Shown here: positions 1-5,410 of the stretch, in pieces
Position numbering within the stretch: position 1 is the stretch's first letter
Layout: each line of letters begins with the position of its first letter
Assembly (NCBI RefSeq): GCF_000331775.1
Contig: NZ_CAPJ01000498.1
Span: forward strand, 1 to 5,410
Direction of reading: 5' to 3'
Length of the DNA: 5,410 nt
Source: Xanthomonas translucens pv. translucens DSM 18974
Lineage (GTDB): Bacteria; Pseudomonadota; Gammaproteobacteria; Xanthomonadales; Xanthomonadaceae
Program-made: the position numbers and the translations under genes
The notes under the pieces: model-generated
Databases searched by the model: none
Seen by the model: only the letters and a program-made list of their open reading frames with translations
What the model was told of the DNA's origin: nothing

Positions 1-50
1 GCTGCGACGGGGCGAGGCGGCGTCGCGCGGGCGATTGTGCGATCCTTCAT
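1..50 (-). CDS. Possible 5' end of a divergent gene, perhaps the pump's regulator (partial)
   Basis: An ATG on the - strand at 50-48 opens a frame that stays open to the left edge and reads MKDRTIARATPPRPVAA. The same frame has a TAA stop at 59-57, so this ATG is the first available start. Most of its codons end in G or C, like the real genes of the window, and it begins just where the AT-rich intergenic stretch ends. No clear ribosome binding site is visible before it. Only about 16 residues are in the window, too few to show any domain, so the product is not recognised. RND pump operons of this type often have a divergently transcribed TetR-family repressor (AcrR, SmeT, NalC-like arrangements), so a repressor is a reasonable inference from position only. 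It could also be a chance open frame. Confidence 0.35.
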   Translation of the reverse strand, partial: MKDRTIARATPPRPVA

Positions 51-54
51 GCTT

Positions 55-76
55 ATTTATTTGTCTTTAAGTAAAT
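55..76. promoter_or_regulatory. 22-bp AT-rich imperfect palindrome, candidate operator
   Basis: The arms ATTTATTT (55-62) and AAGTAAAT (69-76) are inverted copies matching at 7 of 8 positions around a 6-nt centre. The element lies between the probable leftward start at 50 and the adaptor start at 113, in the only markedly AT-rich stretch of the window. Its size and position fit an operator for a dimeric repressor of the TetR type acting on both genes. No strong sigma-70 pair is evident. TAAATT at 72-77 could be a weak -10 for the rightward operon, which would put the palindrome over the promoter. The role is inferred; only the symmetry is seen. Confidence 0.4.
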
Positions 77-80
77 TAAA

Positions 81-107
81 TGATCCTCCTCTCAGCTCCC
101 AGGATCA
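81..107 (+). promoter_or_regulatory. Inverted repeat covering the adaptor ribosome binding site
   Basis: TGATCCT (81-87) is perfectly complementary to AGGATCA (101-107), with a 13-nt loop between them. The right arm contains AGGA (101-104), the Shine-Dalgarno match that sits 8 nt before the ATG at 113 and decides that start. A second GATCCT at 41-46 could pair with the same right arm. If transcription starts upstream of 81, the hairpin would hide the ribosome binding site and lower translation. If it starts near 83, as the weak -10 at 72-77 would imply, the left arm would be incomplete in the RNA. Confidence 0.35.
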
Positions 108-112
108 AGCGC

Positions 113-1267
113 ATGTCCGCGCCTTTCGTCCAGCGTTCCCGCCGCACGCTGTCGTTGCTGCTGTGCCTCGCCCTCGTCACGCTCGCCGGCTGCAAGGGCG
201 AACGCACCGCGCCGCCGGCGCAGGCCAGGACCGTGGGGGTGCTGACCTTGCAGCCGCAAAGCGTGCCGCTCAGCGCCGAACTGGCCGGGCGCACCGCCGC
301 CTCCGAAGAATCCGAAGTGCGCCCGCAGGTCGGCGGTATCCTGCGCAAGCGGCTGTTCGAAGAGGGCGCGATGGTGCGTGCCGGGCAGCCGCTGTTCCAG
401 ATCGAGCCGGTCCTGTACCAGGCCGCGGCCAACGAGGCGCAAGCCAACCTGGCTACCGCCGAGGCCACCCTGGCCACCGCCAAGCTGCGTGCCGAGCGTT
501 ATCGCGAACTGGGCAAGACCCGGCTGGCCGCGCAGCAGGACGTGGACGACGCCCAGGCCACCTACAAGGAAGCGCTGGCCGGCCGCGACGCCAACCGCGC
601 CGCGCTGGACACCGCGCGCACCCAGCTGCGCTTCGCCACGGTGGAGGCGCCGATCAGCGGCCGCATCGGCCGCGCGCGGGTGACCCCTGGCGCGCTGGTC
701 ACCGCCAGCCAGGCCGATGCGATCGCCAAGATCCAGCAACTGGATCCGATGAACGTGGACATCACCCAGTCCGGCAGCCAGTTCCTGGCGCTGCGCCGCG
801 CGATCGCGGCCGGCGGGGTGCAGCCGGCGACCGCCGACGTGCGCCTGAAGCTGTCCGACGGCAGCGACTACCCGCTGCCGGGCACGCTGCAGTTCGCCGA
901 CATCGACGTGGAGGAGACCACCGGCAGCGTGACCCTGCGCGCACGCTTCCCCAATCCCGACGCGCAGTTGCTGCCGGGCATGTACGTGCGCGCGATCGTC
1001 GGCCAGGGCATCCGCCAGCAGGCGCTGCTGGTGCCGCAGGCGGCGGTGGACCGTACGCCGCGCGGCGACGCGCAGGCCTGGGTGGTGGGCGCCGACAACA
1101 TCGTGCGCCAGCGCCAGTTCACCACGCTGCGCGCGGTCGGCGACCGCTGGCTGGTGGGCGACGGGCTCAAGCCCGGCGAGCGGGTGGTGGTGGAAGGCCG
1201 GCAGGGACTCAGCGACGGCGCCAAGGTCACGGTCAAACCGGCCGCCGCTGCCGCCGGCAAAGGCTGA
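113..1267 (+). CDS. acrA: RND efflux pump periplasmic adaptor (membrane fusion protein), AcrA/MexA/SmeD-like lipoprotein
   Basis: This 384-residue adaptor links an inner-membrane RND transporter to an outer-membrane channel across the periplasm; the symbol is by family only. The N-terminus is a lipoprotein signal: RSRR, then a hydrophobic run, then the lipobox LAGC with Cys27 as the lipidated residue. The first lipoyl half-motif lies at about 68-98 (EVRPQVGGIL...GQPLFQIEP). An Ala/Glu/Arg-rich alpha-hairpin follows at about 100-170 (NEAQANLATAEATLATAKLRAERY and onward). The second lipoyl half is at about 174-210 (FATVEAPISGRIGR), then the beta-barrel and the C-terminal membrane-proximal domain ending in a Lys/Ala-rich tail. 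Length is normal for the family. The start at 113 is chosen because AGGA lies 8 nt upstream and the signal peptide then has normal length; an in-frame ATG at 80 has no ribosome binding site and would add 11 residues. The transporter gene follows after 6 nt in the same frame, so the two are surely co-transcribed. Confidence 0.93.
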   Translation: MSAPFVQRSRRTLSLLLCLALVTLAGCKGERTAPPAQARTVGVLTLQPQSVPLSAELAGRTAASEESEVRPQVGGILRKRLFEEGAMVRAGQPLFQIEPVLYQAAANEAQANLATAEATLATAKLRAERYRELGKTRLAAQQDVDDAQATYKEALAGRDANRAALDTARTQLRFATVEAPISGRIGRARVTPGALVTASQADAIAKIQQLDPMNVDITQSGSQFLALRRAIAAGGVQPATADVRLKLSDGSDYPLPGTLQFADIDVEETTGSVTLRARFPNPDAQLLPGMYVRAIVGQGIRQQALLVPQAAVDRTPRGDAQAWVVGADNIVRQRQFTTLRAVGDRWLVGDGLKPGERVVVEGRQGLSDGAKVTVKPAAAAAGKG

Positions 1268-1273
1268 GCCGGC

Positions 1274-4200
1274 ATGCTCGCGCGCTTCTTCATCGCCCGC
1301 CCGATCTTCGCCTGGGTGCTGGCGATCTGCATCATGGCCGCCGGCACCATCGCGGTGGTCACCCTGCCGGTGGAGCAGTACCCGGACATCGCCCCGCCCA
1401 CGGTCAACGTCACCGCCACCTACAACGGCGCCTCGGCGCAGACGGTGGAGGACAGCGTCACCCAGGTGATCGAGCAGCAGATCAAGGGCATCGATCATCT
1501 GCTGTACTTCTCCTCGACCAGTTCCTCGTCCGGGCAGGCGCGGATCAGCATCACCTTCGACCAGGCCGCCAATCCCGATATCGCCCAGGTGCAGGTGCAG
1601 AACGCGGTCAACCAGGCGCTCAACCGGCTGCCGCAGGAAGTGCAGCAGCAGGGCGTGACCGTGGCCAAGTCGCAGGGCGACAGCCTGATGGCGGTGGCGC
1701 TGTACGACAGCACCGACCGCCTGGACAACGTCGATATCTCCGACTACCTGATCAGCACCTTGCAGGATCCGATCAGCCGCATCAACGGCGTCGGCGAGAT
1801 CAACGTGTTCGGCGCGCAGTACGCGATGCGCGTGTGGCTGGACCCGCACAAGCTCAACGCCTACAAACTGATGCCCGGCGACGTGCGCAGCGCGATCGAG
1901 GCGCAGAACACCCAGGTCACCGCCGGCGAACTGGGCGCGCTGCCGACCGGCGCCGAGCAGGCGCTCAACGCCACGGTCACCGCGCAGTCGCGGCTGCGGA
2001 CCGCGGAGCAGTTCCGCGCCATCATCCTGGCCACCCAGGCCGACGGCTCCAGCGTGCACCTGGGCGACGTGGCGCGTGTGGAGATCGGCGCGGAGAACTA
2101 CCAGAACAGCGCCACGCTCAACGGCCATCCGGCGTCCGGCTTCTCGGTGACGCTGTCCTCCGGCGCCAACGCGGTGGCCACCTCCGATGCGGTGCGTGCC
2201 GCCATCGAGCGGCTCAAGCCGACCTTCCCGCCGGGCATGGAGGTCGCCTATCCGCGCGACAGCACGCCGTTCGTGCGGATTTCGATCGAGGGCGTGGTGC
2301 ACACCCTGATCGAGGCGATCGTGCTGGTGGTGGTGGTGATGTTCCTGTTCCTGCAGAACGGCCGCGCCACGCTGATCCCGGCGATCACCGTGCCGGTGGT
2401 GCTGCTGGGCACGTTCGGCATCCTCGCCGCGGCCGGCTTCACCATCAACACGCTGACCCTGTTCGCGATGGTGCTGGCGATCGGCTTGCTGGTGGACGAT
2501 GCGATCGTGGTGGTGGAGAACGTCGAGCGGATCATGCACGAGCAGCATCTGCCGCCGCGCGAGGCGACCCAGCAATCGATGGGCGAGATCACCGGCGCGC
2601 TGATCGGCATCACCGTGGTGCTGGGCGCGGTGTTCCTGCCGATGGCGTTCTTCGGCGGCTCCACCGGCATCATCTACCGCCAGTTCTCGATCACCATCGC
2701 CTCGGCGATGGCGCTGTCGGCGCTGGTCGCGCTGACCCTGACCCCGGCGCTATGCGCGACCCTGCTCAAGCCGGTGGAAAAGGAGCGCCAGCTAGGACGC
2801 TTCTTCCGCTGGTTCAACCGCGGCGTGGAGCGCAGCCAGCAGGCCTACCAGCGCCGGCTCGGCACGCTGCTGCGGCAGCCGCGGCGCTGGATGGTGCTGT
2901 ATGTGCTGATCGTGCTGGCGATGGCGGCGCTGTACGCGCGCATGCCGACCGGCTTCCTGCCGGTGGAGGACCAGGGCCAGGTGCAGATCCAGTTCACCAC
3001 GCCCGAGGGCACGCCGCTGGCCAGGACCGAGGCGCTGGGCCGGCGCATCAACGATTACTTCCTGGCCCACGAGAAGCACAACATCACCGCGGTCTTCATG
3101 GTGATCGGCCGCAACAACGCCGGCACCGGGCAGAACGCCGGCCAGGCCTTCGTCGCGCTGCGGCCATGGGGCGAGCGCAACCGCGACAACACCGCGCAGG
3201 CGATCATCGACCGCGCCAATGCGTATTTCCGCGGCACCGCCGACGCCAAGGTCAGCGTGCTGTCGCCGCCGGCGGTGCGCGGCCTGGGCCAGTCCAGCGG
3301 TTTCGAGCTATGGATCCGCGACAGCGACGGCGCCGGCCGCGCGGCCCTGCTCAAGGCGCAGCAGCAGGTGCTGCAGGACGCCGGCGACGATCCGCAGCTG
3401 ACCGCGGTACGGCTCAACGGCCTGGGCGACAAGGCGCAACTGCAGGTGGATATCGACCAGGCCCAGGCCAGCGCGCTGGGCCTGGCGCAGGGCGACATCA
3501 ACGGCACCTTGTCCACCGCCTGGGGCGGCAGCTACGTCAACGATTTCGTCGATCGCGGCCGGGTCAAGCGCGTCTATGTGCAGGGCGATGCGCCGTACCG
3601 CTCGCTGCCGGAAGACATCGGCCAGTGGTATGTGCGCGGCAAGGACGGGCAGATGGCGCCGTTCGCCAGTTTCGCCAGTACCCACTGGACCCGCGGCCCG
3701 CAGTTGCAGCAGCGCTTCAATGGCCTGCCGGCTGCGCAGATCCAGGGCGGCGCGGCGGCCGACAGCAGTTCCGGCGAGGCGATGCAGCGGATGCAGGAAC
3801 TGGTCGCCAAGCAGAAGGGCTTCGACCTGCAGTGGAGCGGCCTGTCCTACCAGGAGCAGCTGTCGAGCAACCAGACGCTGTGGCTGTACACCGCCTCGAT
3901 CCTGTTCATTTTCCTGTGCCTGGCGGCGCTGTACGAGAGCTGGTCGATCCCACTGGCGGTGCTGCTGGTGATTCCGCTGGGCGTGCTCGGTACGGTGGTC
4001 GCGACCACCCTGGTCGGCTTCGTCAACGACATCTATTTCCAGGTCGGCCTGCTGACCACGATCGGTCTGTCGGCGAAGAACGCGATCCTGATCGTGGAGT
4101 TCGCCGAGGCCGAGCAACGTGCCGGGCGGCCGTTGCTGGAGGCGGCGCTGGAAGGCGCGCGGCTGCGCCTGCGGCCGATCGTGATGACCTCGCTGGCGTT

Positions 4201-4387
4201 CGTGGCCGGCGTGCTGCCGCTGGCGCTGTCCACCGGCGCCGGCGCGGCCAGCCGCCGCGAGATCGGCGTCAGCGTGATCGGCGGCATGCTCTCCGGCACC
4301 GCACTGGCGGTGCTGCTGGTGCCGCTGTTCTTCGTGCTGGTGCGGCGCCTGCTGCATGGCCAGGCGGCGCACACACCGGCGGGGTAG
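1274..4387 (+). CDS. acrB: RND multidrug efflux transporter, AcrB/MexB (HAE1) family
   Basis: This 1037-residue protein is the proton-driven inner-membrane pump that would work as a trimer, taking drugs from the periplasm and outer leaflet; the symbol is by family resemblance. It has the family's two-fold layout. TM1 is at about 9-28, a large periplasmic loop follows, and TM2-TM6 span about 340-497. TM7 is at about 539-557, then a second periplasmic loop and TM8-TM12 at about 869-1026. The proton relay is complete: Asp408-Asp409 in TM4 (GLLVDDAIVVVENVER), Lys935 in TM10 (GLSAKNAILIVEF), Arg965 and Thr972 in TM11 (RLRPIVMTSLAF). Strongly conserved blocks include AWGGSYVNDFVDRGRVK and LCLAALYESWSIP. 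Several drug-pocket residues differ from AcrB: Ser137 replaces Phe136, and Arg613 and Asn615 replace Phe615 and Phe617, while Phe179, Phe608 and Phe626 are kept. The start lies 6 nt after the adaptor stop, with AAAGG at 1259-1263 as a likely ribosome binding site. No outer-membrane channel gene follows. Confidence 0.97.
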   Translation: MLARFFIARPIFAWVLAICIMAAGTIAVVTLPVEQYPDIAPPTVNVTATYNGASAQTVEDSVTQVIEQQIKGIDHLLYFSSTSSSSGQARISITFDQAANPDIAQVQVQNAVNQALNRLPQEVQQQGVTVAKSQGDSLMAVALYDSTDRLDNVDISDYLISTLQDPISRINGVGEINVFGAQYAMRVWLDPHKLNAYKLMPGDVRSAIEAQNTQVTAGELGALPTGAEQALNATVTAQSRLRTAEQFRAIILATQADGSSVHLGDVARVEIGAENYQNSATLNGHPASGFSVTLSSGANAVATSDAVRAAIERLKPTFPPGMEVAYPRDSTPFVRISIEGVVHTLIEAIVLVVVVMFLFLQNGRATLIPAITVPVVLLGTFGILAAAGFTINTLTLFAMVLAIGLLVDDAIVVVENVERIMHEQHLPPREATQQSMGEITGALIGITVVLGAVFLPMAFFGGSTGIIYRQFSITIASAMALSALVALTLTPALCATLLKPVEKERQLGRFFRWFNRGVERSQQAYQRRLGTLLRQPRRWMVLYVLIVLAMAALYARMPTGFLPVEDQGQVQIQFTTPEGTPLARTEALGRRINDYFLAHEKHNITAVFMVIGRNNAGTGQNAGQAFVALRPWGERNRDNTAQAIIDRANAYFRGTADAKVSVLSPPAVRGLGQSSGFELWIRDSDGAGRAALLKAQQQVLQDAGDDPQLTAVRLNGLGDKAQLQVDIDQAQASALGLAQGDINGTLSTAWGGSYVNDFVDRGRVKRVYVQGDAPYRSLPEDIGQWYVRGKDGQMAPFASFASTHWTRGPQLQQRFNGLPAAQIQGGAAADSSSGEAMQRMQELVAKQKGFDLQWSGLSYQEQLSSNQTLWLYTASILFIFLCLAALYESWSIPLAVLLVIPLGVLGTVVATTLVGFVNDIYFQVGLLTTIGLSAKNAILIVEFAEAEQRAGRPLLEAALEGARLRLRPIVMTSLAFVAGVLPLALSTGAGAASRREIGVSVIGGMLSGTALAVLLVPLFFVLVRRLLHGQAAHTPAG

Positions 4388-4396
4388 GCGGTAGAT

Positions 4397-4433
4397 GCGC
4401 AATGCGGTGCCGCTGCACGGCGCCGCATTGCGC
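4397..4433 (+). terminator. Strong stem-loop after the efflux operon, probable transcription terminator
   Basis: GCGCAATGCGG (4397-4407) and CCGCATTGCGC (4423-4433) are a perfect 11-bp inverted repeat. Inside it a T-G wobble and four more G-C pairs (4409-4412 with 4418-4421) extend the stem to 16 bp, closing on a 5-nt loop at 4413-4417. It begins 9 nt after the transporter stop and ends before apt. No T-run follows on either strand, so it is not a textbook intrinsic terminator. It may stop transcription less efficiently, protect the 3' end of the efflux mRNA, or act together with Rho. Confidence 0.55.
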
Positions 4434-4434
4434 C

Positions 4435-4440
4435 TAAAAT
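4435..4440 (+). promoter_or_regulatory. apt: Candidate -10 box of an apt promoter (TAAAAT)
   Basis: TAAAAT matches the sigma-70 consensus TATAAT at 5 of 6 positions and stands out in a GC-rich setting, directly after the stem-loop and 28 nt before the ATG at 4469. A start of transcription near 4447 would leave a leader of about 22 nt. No convincing -35 is seen; the region where it should lie is inside the stem-loop. If real, the box also argues against the upstream ATG at 4439, which overlaps it. Confidence 0.35.
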
Positions 4441-4468
4441 GGGTGTTTCCCCACACTGCGATGTGCCG

Positions 4469-5026
4469 ATGAACGATTCCTCCTGCTGCGGCGGGCCCAG
4501 CGACGCACCGGCCCACTGGTCCGGGCGCATCCGCGATATCGCCGATTTCCCGAAGCCGGGCATCGTGTTCAAGGACATCACCCCACTGCTGGCCGACGGC
4601 CCGGATTTCGCCTCGGCGCTGGACGAGATGGCGCGTCCCTGGCGCACCACGCCACTGGACGCGGTGCTGGGCATCGAGTCGCGCGGCTTCATCCTGGGCG
4701 CGGCGCTGGCGCATGAACTGCGCACCGGTTTCGTGCCGATCCGCAAGCCGGGCAAGCTGCCGGGCAGGACGGTGACCCAGGACTACACGCTGGAATACGG
4801 CAGCGACCGCATCGAAATGCATGCCGACGCGCTGCCGGCCGGGGCGCGGGTGCTGATCGTCGACGATGTGCTCGCCACCGGCGGCACCTTGTGCGCGGCG
4901 CTGGCGCTGGCGCGGCAACTGCAGCTGGAGATCGTCGGTGCGGTGGTGCTGGTCGAGCTGCAGGCGCTGCAGGGGCGCGAGCGCTGGAGCGAGGACGTGC
5001 CGCTGCTGGCGACGCTGACCTATTGA
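4469..5026 (+). CDS. apt: Adenine phosphoribosyltransferase
   Basis: This 185-residue cytoplasmic purine-salvage enzyme makes AMP and pyrophosphate from adenine and PRPP. The type I PRTase fold is plain. An N-terminal Apt block [20 protein letters not shown] ends near residue 39. [13 protein letters not shown] (69-81) is the conserved loop after the second strand, and IRKPGKLPG (91-99) and the hood segment [13 protein letters not shown] (106-118) follow. The PRPP-binding motif [13 protein letters not shown] lies at 128-140 with the acidic pair Asp132-Asp133. Bacterial Apt proteins are usually about 170-190 residues. The start at 4469 is preferred because it gives that length and because an in-frame ATG at 4439 would overlap the candidate -10 box and add ten residues not typical of the family. 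Neither start has a clear Shine-Dalgarno sequence. The residues before the fold ([17 protein letters not shown]) include an adjacent cysteine pair of unknown meaning. It is probably transcribed separately from the efflux operon. Confidence 0.95.
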   Translation: MNDSSCCGGPSDAPAHWSGRIRDIADFPKPGIVFKDITPLLADGPDFASALDEMARPWRTTPLDAVLGIESRGFILGAALAHELRTGFVPIRKPGKLPGRTVTQDYTLEYGSDRIEMHADALPAGARVLIVDDVLATGGTLCAALALARQLQLEIVGAVVLVELQALQGRERWSEDVPLLATLTY

Positions 5027-5040
5027 GAGCAGTGCGGTGC

Positions 5041-5063
5041 GGCGGCCGTCACGCGCGGCCGCC
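5041..5063. terminator. GC-rich stem-loop between convergent apt and dbpA, possible terminator
   Basis: GGCGGCCG (5041-5048) pairs perfectly with CGGCCGCC (5056-5063) around a 7-nt loop, 14 nt after the apt stop. The 87-nt gap between the two convergent genes also has a weaker 6-bp stem (GACCGC 5068-5073 with GCGGTC 5081-5086). There is no T-run on either strand, so a terminator role, perhaps for both directions, is inferred from position only. In DNA this rich in G and C such short stems also occur by chance. Confidence 0.35.
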
Positions 5064-5113
5064 AGCGGACCGCGGTGGTAGCGGTCGCGGCGCGGCCTTG
5101 TGCGCCAGCACGG

Positions 5114-5410
5114 TCACAGCTTGCTGACCCGGAACCGGCGGCCCTTGATCTTGCCCGCCTGCAGCTGGCCCAGCGCGCGGCCGGCGTGCTCGCGGGCGAT
5201 GGCGACGTAGGAGCGGGTGGCATAGATCGCGATCTTGCCGATCGCCGCGCCCGACAGGCCGGCGTCGCCGGTCAGCGCGCCGAGGATGTCGCCGGCGCGC
5301 AGCTTGTCGGTCTTGCCGCCGTCGATGCGCAGCGTGACCATCGCCGCCTGCGGCAACTGCGCCGGGCGCGCGGTGGCCAGCGGCGCGCGCGACCAACGCA
5401 GCGGCTGGCC
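5114..5410 (-). CDS. dbpA: ATP-dependent RNA helicase DbpA, C-terminal end (partial)
   Basis: The - strand frame is open from the right edge to a TGA at 5116-5114 and gives the last 98 residues of a protein whose N-terminal part lies outside the window. From about residue 24 of this fragment it reads MVTLRIDGGKTDKLRAGDILGALTGDAGL and continues through GAAIGKIAIY to GQLQAGKIKGRRFRVSKL. This is the C-terminal RNA-recognition domain of DbpA (DbpA/CsdA RNA-binding family), which binds hairpin 92 of 23S rRNA and directs this DEAD-box helicase to 50S subunit assembly. The family hallmarks IDGG, RAGDILGALTGD, IGKI and GKIKGRRFRV are all present. The preceding linker (GQPLRWSRAPLATARPAQLPQAA) is Pro/Ala-rich. 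The helicase core with its DEAD box cannot be checked here. The gene is convergent with apt, with no sign of a functional link. Confidence 0.93.
   Translation of the reverse strand, partial: GQPLRWSRAPLATARPAQLPQAAMVTLRIDGGKTDKLRAGDILGALTGDAGLSGAAIGKIAIYATRSYVAIAREHAGRALGQLQAGKIKGRRFRVSKL

Noticed and set aside
80..112. Upstream ATG at 80 as the adaptor start
   Set aside because: It has no ribosome binding site, would put eleven extra residues before a normal-length signal peptide, and overlaps the likely promoter region. The ATG at 113 has AGGA at good spacing.
2321..2341. Run of GTG-like triplets resembling a short tandem repeat
   Set aside because: It encodes the Val/Leu/Met-rich TM2 of the transporter; codon bias toward GTG and CTG explains it.
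92..2575. An 827-codon open frame on the - strand, antisense to the efflux genes
   Set aside because: It is rich in His, Arg, Gly and Asp with low-complexity runs such as HHHHHQHD, typical of the antisense of GC-rich coding DNA. No family was recognised.
37..4437. A 1466-codon open frame on the + strand overlapping both efflux genes
   Set aside because: It is rich in Arg, Ala, Gly and Pro with no recognisable domains, and it lies out of frame with two genes that have clear motifs. High G+C at third positions removes stop codons from this frame.
3308..4918. A 536-codon open frame on the - strand across the transporter end and apt
   Set aside because: It crosses two well-supported + strand genes and the stem-loop between them, has biased composition and shows no domain.
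5049..5396. Another - strand open frame of 115 codons over the dbpA end
   Set aside because: It is an Arg/Ala/Gly-rich shadow; the DbpA domain is read clearly in a different - strand frame.

Overview
The window is very GC-rich with a strong G/C preference at third codon positions. The protein variants seen (an Apt with an [17 protein letters not shown] block, an AcrB-type RND pump, a DbpA C-terminus) suggest a gammaproteobacterium of the Xanthomonadaceae, most likely Xanthomonas or a close relative such as Stenotrophomonas or Pseudoxanthomonas. This placement rests on recalled family resemblance, not on a search.

Layout. Positions 1-50 probably hold the first codons of a leftward gene that leaves the window; its product cannot be identified, but a repressor of the pump is the expected neighbour. 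Positions 51-112 are a sharply AT-rich divergent control region with a 22-bp imperfect palindrome (55-76) and a short inverted repeat (81-87/101-107) covering the ribosome binding site of the next gene. A two-gene operon follows on the + strand: a lipoprotein RND periplasmic adaptor (113-1267) and, 6 nt later, a full-length AcrB/MexB-type RND transporter (1274-4387). A perfect 11-bp inverted repeat, extending to a 16-bp stem, lies 9 nt after the transporter stop and closes the operon. Next comes apt, adenine phosphoribosyltransferase (best start 4469, end 5026), with a TAAAAT box just upstream that suggests its own promoter. An 87-nt GC-rich gap with small hairpins separates apt from the convergent 3' end of dbpA (DEAD-box RNA helicase) on the - strand, which runs off the right edge.

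Function. Adaptor and transporter should form the inner-membrane and periplasmic parts of a tripartite, proton-driven multidrug efflux pump. No outer-membrane channel gene is present between the transporter and apt, so the pump probably borrows a TolC/OprM-type channel encoded elsewhere. Apt (purine salvage) and DbpA (50S ribosome assembly) are housekeeping genes unrelated to efflux.

Nothing here amounts to an undescribed system. The most interesting points are the regulatory architecture at the left end and several changed drug-pocket residues in the transporter.
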